Assembly: GCF_014211975.1 (NCBI RefSeq)
Contig: NZ_CP060084.1
Span: 4,537,001-4,601,000, forward strand
DNA from: Teredinibacter haidensis
GTDB lineage: Bacteria > Pseudomonadota > Gammaproteobacteria > Pseudomonadales > Cellvibrionaceae
Length of the DNA: 64,000 nucleotides
Reading direction: 5' to 3'
Positions 53,339 to 62,382 of the stretch are shown one piece after another. A model generated the notes under the pieces. That model saw nothing but the letters and a program-made list of their open reading frames with translations, was not told where the DNA came from and did not search any database. Each line of letters starts with the position of its first letter. Position 1 is the first letter of the stretch. Made by a program: the position numbers and the translations under genes.

Positions 53339-56059
53339 ATGAGATTAATTCCGTTCACGACAAGTGCCAGCCTTGGCGCATTAACTATGTTGCTCGGCAT
53401 GGCTGCACCTGGAGTTTTAGCTCAGGAGGCTGCAGAAGAGGAATACGTAGAGGAAGTTTTTGTTCAGGGCACTTTCCAGAGGAGCCTTCAGTCGGCTCTG
53501 GATCAAAAGCGCGATTCTGCCAGTGTTATTGAAGCAATTTCAGCAGAAGATATCGGCCAGCTGCCAGATATTTCCATTACAGAAAGCCTTTCGCGCCTGC
53601 CAGGTGTAGCTCAGGACCGGGACCGGGGTAATGGTAGCCAGATTTCCATTCGCGGTATGGGTGGCCAGCTGGGCTTAACCACCTTGAATGGCCGCGAAGT
53701 CTCCACGGTCGAAGAGGATCGCAATGTTCGTTACGATCAATTTCCTGCAGAACTCATTAATGCAGCGCAGGTGTACAAAACACCACAGGCGAAAATTATT
53801 GAAGGCGGAGTGTCTGGCACGGTTAACCTGCAGACCGTGACACCATTGGACCACGACGAGCGTGTAATCGCCTTCAATGCTCGAGCATCCATGTACGAAC
53901 TGGGTCGCGATATCGACGATGCTGCCAACGATGGCTTAGGTACGCGTTACAGCGTTTCCTATATCGATAAATTTGCGCAAGATACTCTGGGGGTTGCGAT
54001 TGGTTTAGCCGGTCAGAGCCAGCCCATTGCGACTCAGCGTTCAGAACTGTGGAACTACGGTGACACCTGGCACAACACCCAGCAGGATGGTGAATCTGGC
54101 CCAAGTTACAACGCTCCATGGGGTGGGTCTTCGCTGGTGCGTGGCGGTGAGGATTCCCGCGTTGGAGGCATGGCGGTTATTCAGTGGAAGCCCAGTGAGG
54201 TTTTCAGCCTAAACTACGATTTGTTCTACTCACAGCTTGAGATTTCTGAAGAGCAGCGTGGTTTCGACTTTAATGTGGATTCCAGCGCCGAGCGGCAATG
54301 GGTGGTGGGCGAGTCTGTTCCAACGAAATTTACCAATTCCGATGAGGGATCTCGGGATGTGCTGTCCGCCAATGTTGGCTTAAGTTCGCTGCGAAACCTG
54401 AACGAACAGTTCACCCAAACCGATGACATGTTGGTTCAGGGTTTGAATATGGCCTGGAATCTCGATAAATTGACGCTGAGTGCTGATATTTCCCACTCCG
54501 CCACCAACCGTGACCGCTTGTGGCACACCGTGCGCACTGAAACCACGCATGCCGATCCGCGAGCAACGTTTGATGCGACAGGCGATCGGCGTATGACCTT
54601 TGAGCTAGCCGGTGGTGTATCACTGACCGACCCCAGCCAAAACCAGATTAATGGTATTCAAGTTCAGCCTTTAGCCGAAGGGAAAGATGCACTGACGGCG
54701 ATTGATGTGAATGCCGAGTATTTTGTAGAAAACGACTGGATTTACTCCTTTGTTGTGGGGGCACGCGTATCAGAACGTGAAAAGTCGCTGGATGCACAGA
54801 TCTGGGAGCAGTGGGTAACTGCCGATAGCAGCGACATCGACAGTAATCTGATTATTGATTCGGGTTCTGATTCTTATTGGGGCGATCTGCCGAGCTATAT
54901 GGCGCTCGACCGCGAAGCGGTAATCGATCAATACTTCGGTGCTTTGCAAACGCCAACACCGGGCGATAACGATGATCTTCTAGCCAGCTGGAGTGTTGAC
55001 GAAAGAATATCTGCGGCCTATGTGCAATTGAACTTTACTTCGTCCTTGGCTGGTGTGCCGGTCACCGGTAATGTTGGTGTTCGTTATGTGACGACAGAGA
55101 CCGATTCAAACGGCCACAGTCTTTTGGGATCCAGCAGCTGGGTTGAAGAGCCCGCCGGTTCGGGCACCTGGGTTGAAGTCGCTGCTGTGGCCGAAGAGGT
55201 TAGCGTTAGTCACAGCTACACCGATATTCTGCCCAGCTTGAACCTAGCATTTGAACTGAGCGACGATACCGTACTGCGTTTTGCTATGGCGAAAACCATT
55301 GCTCGTGCACCACTGGATTTTCTTAGCCCTGCGGTGGATATTGGTCAGGATCAGTGGGGCGCTAACCCCGGTGAATCGGGTTCTGGCAACCCCAAGCTCG
55401 AGCCCTTCCGTGCGACTCAAACCGATTTAACCTATGAGTGGTATTTTGGTGAAAGTGACTCGGTTGCAGCGACCATTTATTACAAGGATATGGATAGCTA
55501 TATTGCCCGTCAGGCCGGTGCCGAAACGATAGAAGTTGACGGTACTGAATACAGCTTATCGCTGCCGGTCAACGGTAATGGCGGCTATATTCGCGGTTAC
55601 GAACTGGTGTATCAACAAGCGTTCGAAAGCCTGCCCGGCTTTATGAAAGGCTTGGGGGTTTACGCCAACTACGCTTATGCCGAGTCTGATATTCGCCAGG
55701 GAACTCCCCTCAATGCAGATCCCTTCGGTTTAACTGGTTTGTCCAATCATGTCGGCACGGTAACGTTGTGGCACTATCTCAACGGTTTTGAAAGTCGTTT
55801 GTCTTACAATTACCGTAGCGAATTTCAGCGCGATATCAATCGCGTAATGGGCGAAGAGGGGGTGAATGCCTCCGAAGGTTATATGGATCTGGCATTCTCC
55901 TACGAGGTGTCTGAGGATGTAAAAGTGATGCTGCAAATCCAGAACCTAACGGATGAGCCTTACGAGGTTTACGGTTTGGAGTCTAACAACGCCGCACACA
56001 TCAACAAGTATGAAGAATTTGGAAAGCGCTTTAACCTGGGTATCTCCTGGAAAATATAA
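53339..56059 (+). CDS. TonB-dependent receptor of galactan locus
   Basis: 906 residues. A signal peptide (LGMAAPGVLAQ) is followed by a TonB-box-like 'EEVFVQGT', a plug domain ('SAEDIGQLPDISITESLSRLPGV', 'GSQISIRGMGGQLGLTTLNGRE', 'KIIEGGVSGTVNL') and a beta-barrel ending 'FNLGISWKI'. The plug matches the TonB-receptor group of Xanthomonas/Caulobacter/Cellvibrio carbohydrate loci. It sits between two GH53 galactanases and just before a GH2 enzyme, so it very probably imports galacto-oligosaccharides across the outer membrane. Confidence 0.92.
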   Translation: MRLIPFTTSASLGALTMLLGMAAPGVLAQEAAEEEYVEEVFVQGTFQRSLQSALDQKRDSASVIEAISAEDIGQLPDISITESLSRLPGVAQDRDRGNGSQISIRGMGGQLGLTTLNGREVSTVEEDRNVRYDQFPAELINAAQVYKTPQAKIIEGGVSGTVNLQTVTPLDHDERVIAFNARASMYELGRDIDDAANDGLGTRYSVSYIDKFAQDTLGVAIGLAGQSQPIATQRSELWNYGDTWHNTQQDGESGPSYNAPWGGSSLVRGGEDSRVGGMAVIQWKPSEVFSLNYDLFYSQLEISEEQRGFDFNVDSSAERQWVVGESVPTKFTNSDEGSRDVLSANVGLSSLRNLNEQFTQTDDMLVQGLNMAWNLDKLTLSADISHSATNRDRLWHTVRTETTHADPRATFDATGDRRMTFELAGGVSLTDPSQNQINGIQVQPLAEGKDALTAIDVNAEYFVENDWIYSFVVGARVSEREKSLDAQIWEQWVTADSSDIDSNLIIDSGSDSYWGDLPSYMALDREAVIDQYFGALQTPTPGDNDDLLASWSVDERISAAYVQLNFTSSLAGVPVTGNVGVRYVTTETDSNGHSLLGSSSWVEEPAGSGTWVEVAAVAEEVSVSHSYTDILPSLNLAFELSDDTVLRFAMAKTIARAPLDFLSPAVDIGQDQWGANPGESGSGNPKLEPFRATQTDLTYEWYFGESDSVAATIYYKDMDSYIARQAGAETIEVDGTEYSLSLPVNGNGGYIRGYELVYQQAFESLPGFMKGLGVYANYAYAESDIRQGTPLNADPFGLTGLSNHVGTVTLWHYLNGFESRLSYNYRSEFQRDINRVMGEEGVNASEGYMDLAFSYEVSEDVKVMLQIQNLTDEPYEVYGLESNNAAHINKYEEFGKRFNLGISWKI

Positions 56060-56070
56060 GTCAGCGCATT

Positions 56071-56100
56071 GGCCGATTGTTCTGCAGTCGGCCGTTTTTT
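56071..56100 (+). terminator. Terminator or attenuator after galactan receptor
   Basis: Stem GGCCGA / TCGGCC extended by a G-T and two further pairs, followed by GTTTTTT. It lies about 12 bases after the receptor stop and about 90 before the next gene, so it may attenuate rather than end the operon. Confidence 0.75.
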
Positions 56101-56187
56101 ATACTGTTTTTTTCGATGCTGTCTGATTGCGGTTAATTTTTTAAACCCCAATCAACCGCGTACTGTTTCAAAGAGGCTGTAGGTCAT

Positions 56188-57396
56188 ATGCTGAAATCTC
56201 AATTACTATTTCCCATTTTGGGCGTCGCGGCTGTTGTTTCCCTCTGTAATTGCGGCGGCAGTACTTCACGCCAGTCAGATTCTATCACCACCGATATTGT
56301 TAGTACTCCCGAGCCGCAAGCACTGCAAATATCGGATCTTCAGCTGCCCCAATCGGGCCGGTTTTATCTAGGGGCCGATCTCTCCTATGTAAATGAGATG
56401 GAAGACTGTGGCGCCGAGTATCGAATCGATAATGAACAAAAAGATCCTTTTGATCTATTTTCCGAAGTGGGGAGTAATCTGGTGCGTGTGCGTCTATGGC
56501 ACAACCCGAATTGGACCCGCTACTCCAACCTTGCGGATGTAACCAAAACAATTCGTCGGGCAAAAGAATCGGGGATGCAGGTGTTGCTAGATTTTCACTA
56601 CTCCGATACCTGGGCCGATCCGGAAAAACAATATATTCCTGCTGGCTGGGTTGATTTGTATGACGATACCGATGCTCTTGGTCAGGCACTTTACGAATAC
56701 ACATATACGGTTTTAGCTGGATTACAACAGCAAAACCTGCTGCCGGAAATGGTACAGGTGGGCAACGAAACCAATAACGAAATTTTACAGCCGCAAGATA
56801 CCATGAACGTAGAAAGCATTAACTGGCCACGCAATGCGGCGCTATTGAATAAGGGGTTGCAGGCGGTCGCAGATTTTAATGTGGCTAACGAAACCCAAAT
56901 CGACAGAGTGTTACATATCGCCCAGCCGGAAAATGCTCTGTTATGGTTTGATCAGGCCTTAACTGCAGGCGTTACGGATTTTGACATAATTGGCCTAAGT
57001 TATTATGGCAAATGGTCTACCTACAAGGTGGGTTCTGTTGGTGAGGCGATAAGTGATTTACGGAATACCTATGGAAAAGATGTGATGATTGTTGAAACAT
57101 CTTACCCCTGGACGCTGGAAAATTACGATCAGGCCAGTAATGTACTAGGTGAAGATAGTTTGTTGGCAGGGTACCCGGCTACGCCGCAGGGCCAGCTACA
57201 ATATATAATTGACCTTACCGCGCAAACGATCAATGCCGGTGGCCTAGGGGTTATCTATTGGGAGCCAGCCTGGGTAAGTACCTCGTGCAACACTCTATGG
57301 GGAACAGGGTCCCATTGGGAGAATGCCACCTTTTTTAATGCAGGCGATAACAACAACGCATTGCCTGCGATCAAAATTTATTCCATTACACAGTAG
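56188..57396 (+). CDS. GH53 endo-beta-1,4-galactanase, lipoprotein
   Basis: 402 residues. The signal peptide ends with a Cys at residue 22 in 'SLCNCGGS', which suggests lipidation although the -1 residue (Asn) is unusual. The GH53 core begins 'FYLGADLSYVNEMEDCG' and has 'DFHYSDTWADPEKQ', the acid/base in 'VQVGNETNNE' (Glu194) and the nucleophile in 'MIVETSYPW' (Glu303). It lacks the serine linker and CBM of the first GH53. A lipid-anchored form would act on imported oligosaccharides in the periplasm or at the surface. The GH2 gene follows 11 bases later. Confidence 0.94.
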   Translation: MLKSQLLFPILGVAAVVSLCNCGGSTSRQSDSITTDIVSTPEPQALQISDLQLPQSGRFYLGADLSYVNEMEDCGAEYRIDNEQKDPFDLFSEVGSNLVRVRLWHNPNWTRYSNLADVTKTIRRAKESGMQVLLDFHYSDTWADPEKQYIPAGWVDLYDDTDALGQALYEYTYTVLAGLQQQNLLPEMVQVGNETNNEILQPQDTMNVESINWPRNAALLNKGLQAVADFNVANETQIDRVLHIAQPENALLWFDQALTAGVTDFDIIGLSYYGKWSTYKVGSVGEAISDLRNTYGKDVMIVETSYPWTLENYDQASNVLGEDSLLAGYPATPQGQLQYIIDLTAQTINAGGLGVIYWEPAWVSTSCNTLWGTGSHWENATFFNAGDNNNALPAIKIYSITQ

Positions 57397-57407
57397 TAAA
57401 AACCGTT

Positions 57408-59777
57408 ATGAAAAAAATAGTATCTTCGCTACTTGTCGCAGTTTTTTTTGGCTCATTACTGTTTGGTTGTGAGCAAAAGAATAGTCGCGATACGGTCAAT
57501 GATTCCGTCGTTGTTCAATCGATTCCGAGTGCGGTCATCCCGCCTGAGCTATTTAATAGCGGCTGGACTTTTTTTAAGAGCGATCAAGTTGTAAACCTCG
57601 ATCAGGCCTTGGTAGCAGATAACTGGCTGCCAGTCTCTCTGCCGCACAGCGCGAACATAGAGCCGCGAATTGTTAACGATCAGTGGCAGGGCGATGCTTG
57701 GTATCAAAAAACATTTGTGGCGCCGACACACTGGCAAAATAAAAAAATATTTATCGATTTCGAAGCAGCGATGAATGCGGCAGAAATCTGGTTGAATGGC
57801 GAGGAGATCGGTGAGCATTTGGGTGGTTATCTACCCTTTTCTGTTGCATTAAATGCGCATCTTATAGCAGGTGAGAATACACTAACCGTTCGCCTGGATA
57901 ACCGCGATAATGCTATCAGTGGCCCCAAACCTTTGGACGTTTTGGATTTTAATATGTACGGCGGGCTGTATCGTAACGTATGGCTGCGAGTGGAAAATCC
58001 CATCCACATTACCGATGCTGTCAATGCAGGGAAGGAGGCCTCTGGTGGAATATTTGTTCGCTACCCCAAAGTGACGGAAAGTGAAGCTCAGGTAGCGGTG
58101 CAGACGCATTTGGCGATGGGGCTGACGGAAGAAGATATTCATGTAAAGCAGCGTCTATTTTTTGCCGGAGATGAGGTGGCAGTTGCAGTGGCGAAAGTCA
58201 CTGGCGAAACCAGTATTCAAACGCTCAGTATTTCTAAGCCCAAGTTATGGTCGCCCGACGCGCCAAATCTATATCAACTGGAAACCCAGGTGTTAGTCGA
58301 CGGTGTGATTTTCGATAGTGAAATCACGACGATTGGTATTCGCGAATTTAAATTGGTTGATAACCAGTTGTGGATTAACGGCAAAAAAACTTTTTTGAGA
58401 GGGGTTAATCGTCATCAGGACTACCCTTATATTGGCTACGCCCTGTCGGATGCGGCACAGTTTCGCGATGCAGAAAAGATTAAGGCCGCTGGTTTTGACT
58501 ACGTGCGCTTATCGCACTATCCCCACTCAAAAGCCTTTATGAAGGCCGCCGATAAATTGGGGCTTGTGCTGTTGGATGCGATTCTGGGTTGGCAGTATGC
58601 AGACAAAGAAAATCCCGCTTTTGTTGAGCACGCTCTGCAAACCTGTCGCGATTTGATTCGTCGCGATCGCAACCATGCCTCGGTGTTAGCGTGGGAGTGT
58701 TCGCTCAATGAATCGGATATGGGCGAAAAATTGGTGAACCAGTTTAATACAACGGTGCATAAAGAATTTCCTGGTAAGAATGTCTATTCAGCGGGATGGG
58801 TCGACAACGGCTACGATATATATCTGCAAGCGCGACAGCATCGTCTTGGTCACTATAAGGAGCCAGGGAAACCCTATGTGGTCTCGGAATATGGCGATTG
58901 GGAATACTACGCTATGAATGCCGGCCTGAATCAAGATAGTTGGGGTGGGTTGCTGCAAGAAGAGCGTTCCAGTCGCCAGCTGTTGAGTGCGGGTGAAAAA
59001 CGTTTGCAGCAGCAGGCAGCCAATCTTCAGGAATCTCACGACGACAACTTTAATACCCCGGCGTTTGCCGATGGTTATTGGGTGATGTTCGATTACAACC
59101 GGGGTTATGCCGATGATATTGAAGCTTCCGGTATTATGAGTCTGGAACGGTTACCTAAGTTCAGCTATTACTTCTATCAAAGTCAGCGTGATGCCGACAG
59201 CTCGGGAGGGCCATTGGCAAACGATTATATGGTGCATATCGCCAGCCACTGGCAGCCCGAATCTAGCTCGACGTTCTATGTGTACAGCAATGCTGACGAT
59301 GTTGAGTTACGTTTGAATGGGCAGATCCTGGAAAAAGGTGTTAGAGATACTGCTCGTTACCCGAACTTGAAAAATGCACCCTTCCTGTTTGATCTGAAAA
59401 AATTTGAACCTGGCGTGTTGGAGGCGGAAGCGCTCGTAGCAGGGAAAACGGTTGCGCGACATTCGGTGGCAACACCGGGTGAGGCAGAGTCACTGTTCCT
59501 TGCCGTGGATAAATCGTCCATCGCCCCACAAGCAGATGTGAACGATGTCGTTTTTATAAGAGCACAGCTGCTGGACAAAAAGGGCTTTAGTCTTCGTAGT
59601 AACAGTACGCAAGTTACCTTTGTGGTGAAAGGTGATGCGGAGCTTGTGTCGCCCGTCACGATTACAAGTGAAGATGGTATCGCTTCGGCATTAGTGCGAT
59701 TGGGCGGCCAGCTGGAGACGGTTGTGATTCAGGCTAAAACTGCAGAGGGTTTGAGTGGCGAGCTAAAGCTCCGATAA
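57408..59777 (+). CDS. GH2 beta-galactosidase, lipoprotein
   Basis: 789 residues. Lipobox LLFGC (Cys21) after a short signal peptide. The GH2 layout is complete: a sugar-binding jelly-roll ('DAWYQKTFVAPTHW', 'NGEEIGEHLGGYLPF'), an immunoglobulin-like domain, the TIM barrel with 'FLRGVNRHQDYPYIG', acid/base Glu435 in 'CSLNESDMG' and nucleophile Glu494 in 'VVSEYGDWEY', and a C-terminal beta-domain. Context makes release of galactose from beta-1,4-galacto-oligosaccharides in the periplasm the likely activity. It follows the lipoprotein GH53 closely and is in the same operon. Confidence 0.93.
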   Translation: MKKIVSSLLVAVFFGSLLFGCEQKNSRDTVNDSVVVQSIPSAVIPPELFNSGWTFFKSDQVVNLDQALVADNWLPVSLPHSANIEPRIVNDQWQGDAWYQKTFVAPTHWQNKKIFIDFEAAMNAAEIWLNGEEIGEHLGGYLPFSVALNAHLIAGENTLTVRLDNRDNAISGPKPLDVLDFNMYGGLYRNVWLRVENPIHITDAVNAGKEASGGIFVRYPKVTESEAQVAVQTHLAMGLTEEDIHVKQRLFFAGDEVAVAVAKVTGETSIQTLSISKPKLWSPDAPNLYQLETQVLVDGVIFDSEITTIGIREFKLVDNQLWINGKKTFLRGVNRHQDYPYIGYALSDAAQFRDAEKIKAAGFDYVRLSHYPHSKAFMKAADKLGLVLLDAILGWQYADKENPAFVEHALQTCRDLIRRDRNHASVLAWECSLNESDMGEKLVNQFNTTVHKEFPGKNVYSAGWVDNGYDIYLQARQHRLGHYKEPGKPYVVSEYGDWEYYAMNAGLNQDSWGGLLQEERSSRQLLSAGEKRLQQQAANLQESHDDNFNTPAFADGYWVMFDYNRGYADDIEASGIMSLERLPKFSYYFYQSQRDADSSGGPLANDYMVHIASHWQPESSSTFYVYSNADDVELRLNGQILEKGVRDTARYPNLKNAPFLFDLKKFEPGVLEAEALVAGKTVARHSVATPGEAESLFLAVDKSSIAPQADVNDVVFIRAQLLDKKGFSLRSNSTQVTFVVKGDAELVSPVTITSEDGIASALVRLGGQLETVVIQAKTAEGLSGELKLR

Positions 59778-59844
59778 CGATTACATCGCTAAAGCGCCGA
59801 GCCTCGGCGCCACAGATTGCACCGGTCGGAGTGTTATAAATGAC

Positions 59845-59901
59845 GGTTTTACCGCGGCAATTTGTGGGGCGGCAGTGTTTTTACCTATACTGCGGTAAAC
59901 C
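59845..59901 (+). promoter_or_regulatory. Promoter with inverted repeat before permease gene
   Basis: GGTTTTACCGC (59845-59855) and GCGGTAAACC (59892-59901) are inverted copies except for one extra T. Between them lie a -35-like TTGTGG (59862-59867) and a -10-like TATACT (59886-59891), 18 bases apart. The second arm overlaps the start-site region, where a repressor would bind. The GTAAAC core is shared with the 53124-53185 operators. Confidence 0.45.
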
Positions 59902-59920
59902 TGATAACTGAATTATCCGC

Positions 59921-61291
59921 ATGAGCAAGCCTGCCAACGTCACTGTAAGTTCTCGTAATCGTTTTGCGTTGGGTTTGGGCTTTTTTACCCTCTTTTTTAC
60001 CGGGCAGGGTATTCATATTCTGGCTGTACCCTACTACCAGATGACATTAGGTGTTAACCCGCTCTTACTCAGTGTGGCGATGACCTTACCTATGCTATTG
60101 GGCAGCACGCTCGGACCCTGGGTAGGCCATTTGTCTGACAATTATTACCATAAGCGCTACGGTAGGCGGCGCCCCTTTATTTTTGTTGCCGCCTGGTGCT
60201 CGGGTCTTTTTTATGGTTTGGTCTGGATGGTGCCAGAACACTGGCCGGGTCACTACCAACTGCTGTACTTCGCACTAACCACCGCGCTGTTCTATGTGGC
60301 TGCCAGCTTCTTTACCGTACCGCTGAATGGTTTGGCCTACGAAATTACCGATGACTATTACCAGCGCACGCGGATTATGGGGTTTACCGCCTATTTTCTG
60401 AAGATGGGTTCACTATTGTACCAATGGGTTTTTCCCCTGGCACAGCTCAGCCTGTTTGCTAGCGTGGTGGTGGGGGTGCGCACGGTTGGTTGGGGTCTAG
60501 CCCTTTTGGTCTTCGGTATATTTGGTATGATGCCCGCGCTGCTAATTAAAGAACATGTTGCCAGCGACTTGGAGCGAGGGCATAACGGTATTATCGCTAG
60601 TCTGCAGCTGGTCTTAAAAAATCGCGCCATGGTATTGTTGATTCTGTTGATGTTTCTGCAAATGGGAGGTGCAGCATTTTCGGCAACGATGGATTACTAT
60701 CTATTAGTGTACTTCGTACATGCCGGTGATATTGTCGAGGGTGCGGTTGCAAAAGGTATTTTATCTACTTCGTACGCGCTGGTGAGTATTGCCTGTGTGC
60801 CATTGGTGACGCGGCTCGCATGTGAAAATAGTAAATTAACAGTACTGAAAAGTATCTATTTGATTAATGCCATTGGTGGCGTGGCAAAGTGGTTTATCTT
60901 TACCCCTGGCGCGGGTTGGATTATTGTACTGGATGCCGTTTTGTGTGGTGCTATATGGACAGCAATGGTGGTGTTAATTCCCTCGATGATTGCGGATTTG
61001 AGCCAGCAGCACAGTGAAAAAGAACAGGTCAATCATGCGGGAATGTATGCTTCTGTTCATGCATGGGTCTTGAGTGTCAGTAGTGTGTTGGCGTTTTTAT
61101 GCAGCGGACTAAGCTTGTCGTTAATGGGCTTTGATGCGCAGTTGGGCGGTAATCAGCCAGCTCATAGTATTAACACAATGCGAATAATTTTGGTGGGCGG
61201 CACAATTCTTTTTAGCTTATTGCCGCTGGCTCTTTTTTACGGTGTTAAAAAATATCAACAGCAGGTTTTAGTTCTCTGGAGTCATCGGTAA
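59921..61291 (+). CDS. GPH/MFS-type sugar permease
   Basis: 456 residues with about 12 membrane helices. 'VGHLSDNYYHKRYGRRRPFIFVAA' is the loop 2-3 signature of glycoside-pentoside-hexuronide and related sugar:cation symporters, and 'ALFYVAASFFTVPLNGLAYEITDDY' is the helix 4 region. It should import galactose or galacto-oligosaccharides across the inner membrane. It starts 143 bases after GH2, behind its own candidate promoter, and is followed 7 bases later by the LacI regulator. Confidence 0.9.
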   Translation: MSKPANVTVSSRNRFALGLGFFTLFFTGQGIHILAVPYYQMTLGVNPLLLSVAMTLPMLLGSTLGPWVGHLSDNYYHKRYGRRRPFIFVAAWCSGLFYGLVWMVPEHWPGHYQLLYFALTTALFYVAASFFTVPLNGLAYEITDDYYQRTRIMGFTAYFLKMGSLLYQWVFPLAQLSLFASVVVGVRTVGWGLALLVFGIFGMMPALLIKEHVASDLERGHNGIIASLQLVLKNRAMVLLILLMFLQMGGAAFSATMDYYLLVYFVHAGDIVEGAVAKGILSTSYALVSIACVPLVTRLACENSKLTVLKSIYLINAIGGVAKWFIFTPGAGWIIVLDAVLCGAIWTAMVVLIPSMIADLSQQHSEKEQVNHAGMYASVHAWVLSVSSVLAFLCSGLSLSLMGFDAQLGGNQPAHSINTMRIILVGGTILFSLLPLALFYGVKKYQQQVLVLWSHR

Positions 61292-61298
61292 AGACGTT

Positions 61299-62303
61299 AT
61301 GGTAACCATAAAAGATGTTGCGCGGGTAGCGGGTGTGTCGACTGCCACGGTTTCAAGGGTAGTACACGATGGTGGGCAGGTCGGAGACGCCTGTCGAGCA
61401 CGCGTTAAAAAAGTGATAAAGCAGTTGGGTTATCGCCCCAACACTAATGCCCGTGCGCTAGTGAGTAAAACCAGTGACACCATTGGCGTTGTGACCCCGC
61501 GATTATCTATGACTTTTTTTGGTTGCCTAGCTGCTGGTGTAGAAAAAACAGCGAGAGAGAAAAACCTTAAGCTCTTAATGAGCAACTCCCTGTACGAGAC
61601 CAAAACAGAATTGGAAGCCATTGAATCTCTACGTGAGCACAGCTGTAAAGCCATTATTTTACACAGCGAATATTCCGATGAGAAAACACTTTCCCTGTTG
61701 GCAGATGATATTCCGGGTTTGGTGATTATTAATCGTTTTGTCCCCAGCTTGGCAAACCGCTGCGTATGGCTCGATAACGAAGCGGGTTCACGGGAAATGA
61801 CTAACTACCTAATTAGCCGTGGGCATCGCCAAATAGCGGCCATTAGCAGTGTGTACCAAAACAACGACCCCAGGTTGCGCCTAATGGGAGTGACCGATGC
61901 AATGAGGGCAAACGGCCTGAGTCTTGAGCCTTCTTACGTCGAAGAATCTACCGCGAATATGCGTGGAGGTGAAGAGGCCGTTAAAGCGCTTTTGGCTCGC
62001 GGCTGTAAATTCACAGCTCTGGTTTGTTATAACGACTTGATGGCTGTTGGCGCCATGAATGCGCTTCAGGATGCGGGTATTCGTGTACCGGAAGATGTGT
62101 CGGTGGTCGGTTTTGATAATCTCTACGTTGCCAGCGCGTGCCGTCCAACGCTGACGACTATGCACTATCCTGTCGAGGAAATGGGCAGCTATGCGGCGGA
62201 GCTGGCAATCGACCTAAGCTCGGGTGAAAACAAGCTTACTACACGCACACACTTGTTTATGCCGACATTAAAAGAGCGGAATTCTGTTGCAGATTGTCCA
62301 TAG
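61299..62303 (+). CDS. LacI-family transcriptional regulator of galactan locus
   Basis: 334 residues. The N-terminal HTH and hinge are canonical ('MVTIKDVARVAGVSTATVSR', 'RARVKKVIKQLGYRPNTNARALVS'), followed by a periplasmic-binding-like effector domain ('IGVVTPRLS', 'ALVCYNDLMAVGAMNALQDAG', 'DVSVVGFDNLYVA'). The protein most resembles GalR-type repressors. It lies 7 bases after the permease gene, so regulator and permease are co-transcribed. The probable effector is galactose or a galacto-oligosaccharide. Confidence 0.94.
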   Translation: MVTIKDVARVAGVSTATVSRVVHDGGQVGDACRARVKKVIKQLGYRPNTNARALVSKTSDTIGVVTPRLSMTFFGCLAAGVEKTAREKNLKLLMSNSLYETKTELEAIESLREHSCKAIILHSEYSDEKTLSLLADDIPGLVIINRFVPSLANRCVWLDNEAGSREMTNYLISRGHRQIAAISSVYQNNDPRLRLMGVTDAMRANGLSLEPSYVEESTANMRGGEEAVKALLARGCKFTALVCYNDLMAVGAMNALQDAGIRVPEDVSVVGFDNLYVASACRPTLTTMHYPVEEMGSYAAELAIDLSSGENKLTTRTHLFMPTLKERNSVADCP

Positions 62304-62382
62304 CACCGAATGTCAGTTTCCCTGAGCTTTCTATTCAGGCTACTATGGCGTTTTTACCGTAGCCCGAAATCATTACATCGAC

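Noticed and set aside
59797..59815. GC-rich hairpin after the GH2 gene as a terminator
   Set aside because: The stem is strong but there is no T-run, so termination cannot be claimed.
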